Shown here in pieces: positions 58,420-64,000 of a stretch of DNA of 64,000 nt (positions are counted from its first letter, which is position 1; each line of letters starts with the position of its first letter). The notes under the pieces were generated by a model. That model saw nothing but the letters and a program-made list of their open reading frames with translations. It was not told the DNA's origin and did not search any database. Source of the stretch: Crossiella equi (GTDB lineage: Bacteria; Actinomycetota; Actinomycetes; Mycobacteriales; Pseudonocardiaceae); contig NZ_JAGIOO010000001.1 of assembly GCF_017876755.1 (NCBI RefSeq), forward strand, positions 7,673,786-7,737,785, read 5' to 3'. The translations under genes and the position numbers were made by a program.

Positions 58420-59269
58420 TGTGTACTGCTTCGCCCGCAACAGTCACACCTATCTCGACCTGGATGCCGGGGCGGACTTCGACAGCCAGGTGGTGGTCAA
58501 GGTGAACGCCGCGGAGGTGCTCGCCAAGCAGGTGCGGTCGCCGCGGTGGGGGCGGGAGCACGTGGCCATGGGGACCAACACCGATCCGTACCAGCGGGCC
58601 GAGGGGCGGTATGCGTTGATGCCCGGCATCATCCGGGCGCTCGCCGACTCCGGCACGCCGCTGTCCATCCTGACCAAGGGCACCGTGCTCGCGCGGGACA
58701 TCCCGTTGCTGGCCCAGGCCGCCCGGCAGGTGCCGGTCGGGGTCGGGGTGTCCCTGGCCCTGCTGGACGAGGAGCTCCAGCGCACCCTCGAGCCCGGGAC
58801 GCCCTCGCCCCGGGCCCGGCTGGACCTGGTGCGGCGGCTGGCCGATGCCGGACTGCCGTGCGGGGTGTTCGTCGCGCCCGTGCTGCCCTGGCTCACCGAC
58901 TCCACGCAGGCCCTGGACTCCCTGCTCGGGCAGGTCGCGGCGGCCGGGGCCACCGGGGTCACCGTGTTCCCGCTGCACCTGCGGCCCGGGGCGCGCGAGT
59001 GGTTCCTGGCCTGGCTGGCCAGGGAACATCCTCGGCACCTGGCCGGTTACCAGCGGGTATACGGTCGTGGCGGCTACGCCGACCGCCGCTACCGGGCCTG
59101 GCTCGCCGAGCGGGTCGCGCCCCTGGTGCGCCGCCACGGCCTGGACCGGGCGCGGCGCCAGGACGGCGGGGTGCCCGGAGACGAGGAGGCGGTGTGGCCG
59201 GACGGCAGCCTGCCCGCGGGCGCGCCCCGGGGCGCCAGGGTCAGCCAGGAGCAGCTCACCCTGCTGTGA
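58418..59269 (+). pseudogene. Radical SAM protein (Rv2578c family), 3' fragment
   Basis: Begins with the codons for CVYCFARNSHTYLDLD, the second and third cluster cysteines of CX3CX2C, and continues through the TIM-barrel core (VAMGTNTDPYQRAEG, PLSILTKGTVLARD, VGVGVSLALLDEELQ, LPWLTDSTQALD) to a C-terminal VSQEQLTLL. A GTG at 58421 with GGGGGGAG supplied by the element could start a 282-residue product lacking two of the three cysteines. The function of the family is not established; it resembles DNA-repair photolyase-type radical SAM proteins. Confidence 0.92.
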
Positions 59270-59306
59270 GCGCCTGGACCGCGGACGCCCGGGACGGGGG
59301 TCCGCG

Positions 59307-60152
59307 ATGAGCCTGCGGCAGTACGAGTACGCGCTGGCCATCGCCGCGGAGGGCTCGGTCACCGCGGCCGCCGCGAGACTGCGCGTGGCGCAACCCTCGA
59401 TCTCCCAACAGATCCGCGGCCTGGAACGCGAGCTGGGCGTGCCGCTGTTCGCCCGCTCGGCCAAGGGCCTGGTGCCCACGGTGGCCGGGCGCGCGTTCCT
59501 GCGCGAGGCCGAGGTCGCGGTGACCGCCGCCCGTCGTGCCCGCGCCGTCGCGCAAGCCGAGGCCGGGGAGCTGACCGGCGAGCTGCTCGTGCTCACCCAG
59601 CTCGGCCTCGGCGGCCGCCCGCTGCACCAGGCCCTGGGCGGGCTGCGCCGGGAACACCCGCGCCTGTCGGTGACCCTGGTCGAGGAACCCGGCCGCGCCG
59701 AGACCGAACGCCTGGTCCGGCAGGCCGCCGTCGATGTGGCCCTGGTGCCCCGCCTGCCCAGCCCCGACTGCGACTTCACCCTGCACCCGCTCGGCCTGGC
59801 ACCGTGGGTCGTGCTCGGTCCGGACCCGGGCCAGGACAGCCCGCACATCGGCTACGAGCGCGGCAGCGCGCTGGACGAGCACGTCAGCAGGATGCTGCGC
59901 GAGTGCTGCGGGGTGCACACCGAACCCGTGGTGCGCGTGGGCACCCCGGCCACCGCGGTGGGCCTGGCCGTGCAGGGCGCCGGGGTCGCGGTGGTCCCCG
60001 CGGCCGCGGTGCCACCCGGGCACGACCACGGGGAGTGGCCCCTGCGCGAGGTCGTCTCGCTGCCGGTGTTCGCCGCGGTGCGCACCGCGGGCGGCCCGGC
60101 CGAGCACGCCCTGCTGCGCCACCTGGAGAAAGAGGACTGGGCGACGATGTAG
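59307..60152 (+). CDS. LysR-family transcriptional regulator
   Basis: 281 residues. N-terminal HTH (LRQYEYALAIAAEGSVTAAA, RLRVAQPSISQQIRGLEREL) and a periplasmic-binding-like effector domain (LLVLTQLGLGGRPLHQALGG; GLAVQGAGVAVVPAAAV). ATG 59307. A perfect T-N11-A palindrome lies directly after its stop and before the next gene, an SDR, which it probably activates. Confidence 0.9.
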   Translation: MSLRQYEYALAIAAEGSVTAAAARLRVAQPSISQQIRGLERELGVPLFARSAKGLVPTVAGRAFLREAEVAVTAARRARAVAQAEAGELTGELLVLTQLGLGGRPLHQALGGLRREHPRLSVTLVEEPGRAETERLVRQAAVDVALVPRLPSPDCDFTLHPLGLAPWVVLGPDPGQDSPHIGYERGSALDEHVSRMLRECCGVHTEPVVRVGTPATAVGLAVQGAGVAVVPAAAVPPGHDHGEWPLREVVSLPVFAAVRTAGGPAEHALLRHLEKEDWATM

Positions 60153-60159
60153 GCAGGGT

Positions 60160-60174
60160 ATAGGCACTGCCTAT
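60160..60174. promoter_or_regulatory. LysR-type operator (T-N11-A palindrome)
   Basis: ATAGGCACTGCCTAT is a perfect 15-bp palindrome with the LysR T-N11-A spacing, 59 bp upstream of the SDR start. Confidence 0.65.
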
Positions 60175-60232
60175 GCCGCCCATCGGAAACGCGTCGTTGA
60201 ATCGCGGAAAAAGCGCACATACGGTCGGTGCC

Positions 60233-60973
60233 ATGACAAACGACAAACGACGTGTGCTGGTGACAGGCGGTTCCCGGGGAATCGGCGCGGCCATCGCCCG
60301 CAAATTCCTGGCCGCCGGTGACCAGGTGCTCATCACCGCCCGTTCGGCCACCGGGACCATGCCCGAGGGGGCGGAGTTCCTGGCCGCGGACCTGCGCACC
60401 GCCGAGGGCGTGCGGACCCTGGCCGAGGCCGTGCGGGAACGCTTCGGCGGCCTGGACGTTCTGGTCAACAACGCGGGCGCGGCCCGCCCGGTCCCCGAAG
60501 GTGCCCTGGCCGTCCCCGACCAGGAGTGGCAGGACTCCCTGGACGTGAACTTCCTTTCCGCGGTCCGCCTGGACCGCGCCCTGGTACCGGCGATGCGGGA
60601 ACAGGGCAGCGGAGTGGTGGTGCACATCTCCTCGGTCATCACCCGGGCGCCCATTCCGCAACTGCTGCACTACGCGGCGGCCAAATCCGCCCTGGACGTC
60701 TACAGCCGCGGCCTGGCGATCGAGCTCGCCCCATTCGGCATTCGTGTGCACGCGGTGCTCCCGGGCGCCGTCGACACCCCGGGAGGGGCGAAGGTACGCG
60801 AGGACATGGTGGCCGACGGCGCCCCGGCCGACCTCGGTGGCACCGCGCCGCTGGGCCGGGGCGGTGAGCCCGAGGACATCGCGAACGCGGTCGCCTTCCT
60901 GGCCTCGGCCGAGGCCAGCTGGATCACCGGCCACCCGGTGGTCGTGGACGGCGGCGAGTACCTCCGGGGCTAG
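60233..60973 (+). CDS. SDR family oxidoreductase
   Basis: 246 residues. RVLVTGGSRGIGAAIARKFL, LDVLVNNAGAARP, HISSVITRAP with the catalytic Ser, and LLHYAAAKSALDVY with Tyr-x3-Lys. The C-terminal WITGHPVVVDGGEYLRG is typical of classical NAD(P)-dependent SDRs. Likely the target of the upstream LysR protein. Its TAG stop shares bases with the stop of the convergent thioesterase gene (60970-60973). Confidence 0.9.
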   Translation: MTNDKRRVLVTGGSRGIGAAIARKFLAAGDQVLITARSATGTMPEGAEFLAADLRTAEGVRTLAEAVRERFGGLDVLVNNAGAARPVPEGALAVPDQEWQDSLDVNFLSAVRLDRALVPAMREQGSGVVVHISSVITRAPIPQLLHYAAAKSALDVYSRGLAIELAPFGIRVHAVLPGAVDTPGGAKVREDMVADGAPADLGGTAPLGRGGEPEDIANAVAFLASAEASWITGHPVVVDGGEYLRG

Positions 60974-61485
60974 GCCAGGCCCATGACCAGGCAGCTGCTG
61001 GACGCGCTCGCCACCAGACGGCCCTGCTCGTCGGTGACCGCGGCCTCGGCGAAGGCGATCCGCCGCCCCGGCTTGGTCACCCAGCCGCGCACGGTCAGCT
61101 CACCCGAGTCGGCGTGCACCGCCCGCAGGTAGCTGACCTTGATCTCCACCGAGGTGTAGCCCACGCCCGCGGCCAGGGTGCTGTGCACGGCGCAGCCCGC
61201 CGCCGAGTCGAGCAGGGTGCAGACCAGGCCGCCGTGCACCACGCCGATCGGGTTGTACGCCGACTCGTCGGGCGTGCAGACGAAAACCACCTCGCCCTCC
61301 TTGACCGCGGTGGCGCGGAAGCCGAGCAGACCGGCGATGGGCGGGGGCGGCAGCTGCCCGTCGACCATGGCGGTGAGGTACTCCAGGCCGGACACCCCGG
61401 CCCCGGTCTCCGCCATCTTCTTGGGGTCGTACCAGGTCACGGTCTTGCTGCGGGGTTCGCCCCAGGACTGCGGCACGGTCGTCAT
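60970..61485 (-). CDS. PaaI-family hotdog thioesterase
   Basis: 171 residues. The hotdog domain has YNPIGVVHGGLVCTLLDSAA with the HGG motif and Asp, followed by VEIKVSYLRAVHADSGELTV. It probably hydrolyses acyl- or aryl-CoA thioesters. Divergent from an HxlR regulator, with a palindrome between them. Confidence 0.88.
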   Translation of the reverse strand: MTTVPQSWGEPRSKTVTWYDPKKMAETGAGVSGLEYLTAMVDGQLPPPPIAGLLGFRATAVKEGEVVFVCTPDESAYNPIGVVHGGLVCTLLDSAAGCAVHSTLAAGVGYTSVEIKVSYLRAVHADSGELTVRGWVTKPGRRIAFAEAAVTDEQGRLVASASSSCLVMGLA

Positions 61486-61506
61486 GGCGGCAGGCTAACA
61501 CCCTGG

Positions 61507-61521
61507 GTTCGTAATTCGAAC
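61507..61521. promoter_or_regulatory. Candidate HxlR operator
   Basis: GTTCGTAATTCGAAC has 5-bp perfect outer arms around an AT-rich centre, 22 bp from each of the divergent starts at 61485 and 61543. Confidence 0.5.
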
Positions 61522-61542
61522 ACAGCGTGGCAGACTTCTCCC

Positions 61543-62058
61543 ATGACCTCTCCCCGGACGTGCTCGGTGGCCCGCACGCTGTCGGTGGTCGGTGAACGCT
61601 GGTCCCTGCTGGTCCTGCGCGAGGTGATGCTGGGAGTGCGCCGCTTCGAGGCGATCCGCCAGCACACCGGCGCGCCCCGGGCGGTGCTCACCGAACGCCT
61701 GCGCTCGCTGGAGGAGGCCGGGGTGCTGGAGCGGCGCGAGTACCGGGAGGAGGGCGCGCGCACGCGCTACGAGTACCGGCCCACCGAGGCTGGCCGGGAG
61801 CTCCAGCCCGTGCTGACCGCGCTCATGCAGTGGGGGGACCGGCACCTGGGTGCGGCCGGTGACCCCGACTGGCCGCCGCTGCGGGTCGCGCACCGGGGGG
61901 AGTGCGGCGGGCAGGTGCGGGCCGTGCTCACCTGCGAGCACGGCCACCGGCTGGGCGACGACGGCCGCGAGCTGGACGCGCGGCCGTCGAGCCAGGCCCT
62001 CAGCTCTCGGGCCGGTCCAGCTGCCACACCACGTCCACGCCCTTGTTGCCCGGGCTGA
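61543..62058 (+). CDS. HxlR-family transcriptional regulator
   Basis: 171 residues. The winged helix is seen as VARTLSVVGERWSLLVLREV, GAPRAVLTERLRSLEEAGVL and YEYRPTEAGREL; Cys7 (RTCSVAR) is at the usual N-terminal position. The last 20 codons overlap the 3' end of the convergent GNAT gene (62000-62058). No ribosome site is visible before the ATG. It probably regulates the divergent thioesterase gene. Confidence 0.85.
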   Translation: MTSPRTCSVARTLSVVGERWSLLVLREVMLGVRRFEAIRQHTGAPRAVLTERLRSLEEAGVLERREYREEGARTRYEYRPTEAGRELQPVLTALMQWGDRHLGAAGDPDWPPLRVAHRGECGGQVRAVLTCEHGHRLGDDGRELDARPSSQALSSRAGPAATPRPRPCCPG

Positions 62059-62545
62059 GCGGGCCGCGCGGCGGTTCCCGGCGCTCGACCTCGCGGAAGC
62101 CCAGCCGCCTCGGCACGGCGCCGCTGGGCTCGTTGGCGATGTCGTGCCAGATCTGCACGTACTTCACCCAGTCGAGGCTGAAAGCCGCCTCCGCCAAGGC
62201 TTTCGCCGCCTCGGTGGCGTAACCCGCGCCGGTCTCGTCCTGGTGCAGCCAGTAGCCGATCTCCAGGGCGTCCGGGCCCAGGCGGCGTTCCAGACCGGCG
62301 ATGCCGATCAGACGGCCCTCGCGCAGGAGCAGGTAGGTGTAGGCCTGGCCGGACTGCCAGTTGGTGTGCGCGAAGGCCACGAACTCCGCGGCCTTCTCCC
62401 GGGGGTAGGACTCGCCCGCCCACGGCATCCACGGGCGCAGGTGCTCCAGGGCACCGCTGGCCACGACCTGGACCACGTCCACGTCGGCCGGGGTGACGCG
62501 CCGCAGCAGCAGGCGTTCGGTGGCCAGCTCCTCGGGCGGGGTCAC
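62000..62545 (-). CDS. GNAT-family acetyltransferase (RimJ/RimL-like)
   Basis: 181 residues from GTG 62545, with GGGAGG about 6 bp upstream. ATERLLLRRVTPADVDVV at the start and the acetyl-CoA region IGYWLHQDETGAGYATEAAK then IANEPSGAVPRRLGFREV are typical of RimJ/RimL-type N-acetyltransferases. Coupled to the DUF4865 gene by a 4-bp overlap. The substrate is unknown. Confidence 0.88.
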   Translation of the reverse strand: MTPPEELATERLLLRRVTPADVDVVQVVASGALEHLRPWMPWAGESYPREKAAEFVAFAHTNWQSGQAYTYLLLREGRLIGIAGLERRLGPDALEIGYWLHQDETGAGYATEAAKALAEAAFSLDWVKYVQIWHDIANEPSGAVPRRLGFREVERREPPRGPLSPGNKGVDVVWQLDRPES

Positions 62546-63126
62546 CACTGCCTCCCGGTGGGCAGCTCGGCCAGGCCCGGGCGGGACAGGTGCCCGACCC
62601 CGAAGCGCACCCCCGCGTCGGCGGGCGGCTCCTCCCGCCAGAGCGTGTAGCGCAGCAGCTCCCAGGTGCGCGTGTCCACGGCCAGCGCGCTGCAGAACAC
62701 GCCCGGCGTCTTCGCGTGGGCGGCGTGCGCCTCGACCGCGGCCGCGATCGAGGCGCCCGGGTCCTGCGTGCACAGGGTGGACAGGTGGGTGGTGGCGGTG
62801 GCGGGGGTGGAGTCCAGGCCGTGCGGACCGTGCTCGAAGGCCAGGCCGGTCCAGTGCTGCACGACGGGGCGACCGAAGTCCGCGCACAGGCCGCGGAACC
62901 CCTGCCCCCAGAGGAAGTCGTTCATGCCCTCCAGGGTGCGCCACAGGTAGAACGGGGCGTACTGGTTTACCGGCGAACCGTGCTCGCCGCGCTCGCGCAC
63001 CAGGTAGGCCTTCACCCCCAGGCCGGGGAAGTCGTCCAGCAGCGGGCCCTTCGTGGCCACCCGGTCGTGGATGATGCCCATGTCGTAGTCGGCGGGAAGG
63101 GTGATCGCGTAGCGCATCGCCAGCAT
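62542..63126 (-). CDS. DUF4865 family protein
   Basis: 194 residues. The start MRYAITLPADYDMGIIHDRV and FPGLGVKAYLVRERGEHGSP match DUF4865, and NQYAPFYLWRTLEGMNDFLW follows. The function of the family is unknown; members resemble EthD/dimeric alpha-beta-barrel proteins in size. It lies between an unrecognised gene and a GNAT gene on the same strand. Confidence 0.8.
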   Translation of the reverse strand: MLAMRYAITLPADYDMGIIHDRVATKGPLLDDFPGLGVKAYLVRERGEHGSPVNQYAPFYLWRTLEGMNDFLWGQGFRGLCADFGRPVVQHWTGLAFEHGPHGLDSTPATATTHLSTLCTQDPGASIAAAVEAHAAHAKTPGVFCSALAVDTRTWELLRYTLWREEPPADAGVRFGVGHLSRPGLAELPTGRQW

Positions 63127-63132
63127 GACCGG

Positions 63133-64000
63133 TCAGGGTAGACCCGGCTCCTCGTCCCGCCGCAACTCGGGCCAGACGGCCAGCCACTCCTCCAGTTCGG
63201 CCTGCTCCGGCATGTGCGGTGCCAGCCCGGCGGCGGCGAGCACCAGCCGTCGGGCACGCAGCAGCGGCCGCACCTCCGCGCCGTGCAGCCCCGGCACCCC
63301 CCAGCGCTCCTCGGCCTCGGCCCGCGTCACCGGGATGCCCGCCAGCAGCACCTCGGTCAGCGCCGCCGGGGCGGGCAGGCCCTCCGGGCGCTCGCCGTCG
63401 TAGAGGCCGAGCCGGGCGGCGGTGGTGGCCACGTGCTCGGCGACCTCGACCCCGGGCAGCGCGGCGCGGGCGGTCAGCCGCAGGTAGCGCGCGACCCAGG
63501 CGTCCTGGTCGGGTTCGCGCCAGCCCAGGCGCACGCGCAGCACGTGCAGGCGGTCCCGCCACCAGGCGGGGTCGTCGGAGCCGTCCTCGGGCTCGCGCAG
63601 TCCGGCCAGCAGCGCGTCGAAGCGGGGCCGGTCCATGTCGTAGAGCCAGCCGGGCGCGGTGATCGCGGCGACCGAGCCGATCGGGGCGGCCGCGGTGACC
63701 AGCTCGTCCTCGCCGCCGACGACCTCGGTGACCACGGCCAGGCTGTCCGGCTGCCAGTGGCTGCGGCAGCCCGGCACCGGGCTGGGCACCTCGACGAGCG
63801 GGATGTCGCGCCGTGCCAGCTCGGCACGGAGCTCCTCGAATGGGGGATGCCCGGCAAAGACCCCGTAGGTGTCGTGCAGCAGCTCGGGCACGCCGGTCCA
63901 CTCGAAGGCGAGGTTGTCGATGTGCGCGGTCAGCTGCGTGCCGCGCCAGGGCGCGTCCTCGCCGGTGCGCTCCCACACGAACTCCAGTGGTCCGTAGTGG
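63133..64000 (-). CDS. Unrecognised protein, 5' end outside the window
   Basis: The frame is open to the window edge and reads HYGPLEFVWERTGEDAPWRG from the first codon visible, so the start (beyond GTG 63978) is probably outside. At least 288 residues, acidic and soluble, with no membrane segment, signal peptide or recognisable catalytic motif; the helical second half (about residues 150-280) resembles small tandem helices. It is 6 bp from the DUF4865 gene and likely in one operon. Confidence 0.65.
   Translation of the reverse strand, partial: HYGPLEFVWERTGEDAPWRGTQLTAHIDNLAFEWTGVPELLHDTYGVFAGHPPFEELRAELARRDIPLVEVPSPVPGCRSHWQPDSLAVVTEVVGGEDELVTAAAPIGSVAAITAPGWLYDMDRPRFDALLAGLREPEDGSDDPAWWRDRLHVLRVRLGWREPDQDAWVARYLRLTARAALPGVEVAEHVATTAARLGLYDGERPEGLPAPAALTEVLLAGIPVTRAEAEERWGVPGLHGAEVRPLLRARRLVLAAAGLAPHMPEQAELEEWLAVWPELRRDEEPGLP

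Overview
The window is high-GC actinobacterial DNA, most likely from the order Pseudonocardiales. This is an inference from GC-rich third codon positions, frequent GTG/TTG starts, an F420-type oxidoreductase, a mycothiol-type DinB enzyme, SOS boxes of the CGAAC-N4-GTTCG class, and the chromosomal order yebC/ruvCAB/yajC/secDF/apt/rel/hisS. No rRNA, tRNA or CRISPR array was seen.

Layout. 1-6.2 kb: azlCD, a DUF4190/septum-formation protein, an Lrp regulator divergent from a PLP sulfur-amino-acid enzyme, an amino-acid permease, pdxT and yebC. 6.2-13.2 kb: an accessory block between yebC and ruvC (18-bp tandem repeat, two DUF4262 genes, F420 oxidoreductase, PfkB kinase, serpin, SDR, BBE-type flavoenzyme). 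13.2-32.9 kb: housekeeping backbone (ruvCAB, yajC, secDF, apt, rel, cyclophilin, MBL hydrolase, hisS) with insertions: a secreted mini-peptide plus an Abi/HEPN gene between apt and rel, and fkbM, thg1 and a sugar-dehydrogenase-like secreted protein after rel. 32.9-39.4 kb: small regulator/enzyme pairs, each with a visible operator (TetR-SDR, HxlR-quinone reductase, MerR). 39.4-42.7 kb: two inverted, apparently identical 1083-bp IS481-family copies flanking an HTH/methionine-aminopeptidase pair; each has its own 6-bp target duplication centred on CTAG.

42.99-58.42 kb: an integrated conjugative element of about 15.4 kb, bounded by the 9-bp core GCACGCGTG. It sits inside a radical-SAM gene of the Rv2578c type; joining the two host fragments restores one 351-codon frame. 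It encodes a large serine recombinase, small accessory proteins, an AEP primase-SF3 helicase, an XRE regulator, a second (tyrosine) recombinase next to an 18-6-18 inverted repeat, unknown membrane and lipoprotein genes, and a leftward transfer operon (TraB/FtsK translocase, DUF2637 protein, two small proteins). Two repeat-rich candidate origins and a candidate TraB-recognition locus are present. The crossover lies in the codon of the second radical-SAM cysteine and turns it into a stop. The host promoter upstream carries a perfect 16-bp SOS box and, after integration, points at the integrase, suggesting damage-responsive control of excision.

58.4-64 kb: the 3' remnant of the radical-SAM gene, LysR-SDR, PaaI thioesterase/HxlR, GNAT, DUF4865 and an unrecognised gene running off the end.
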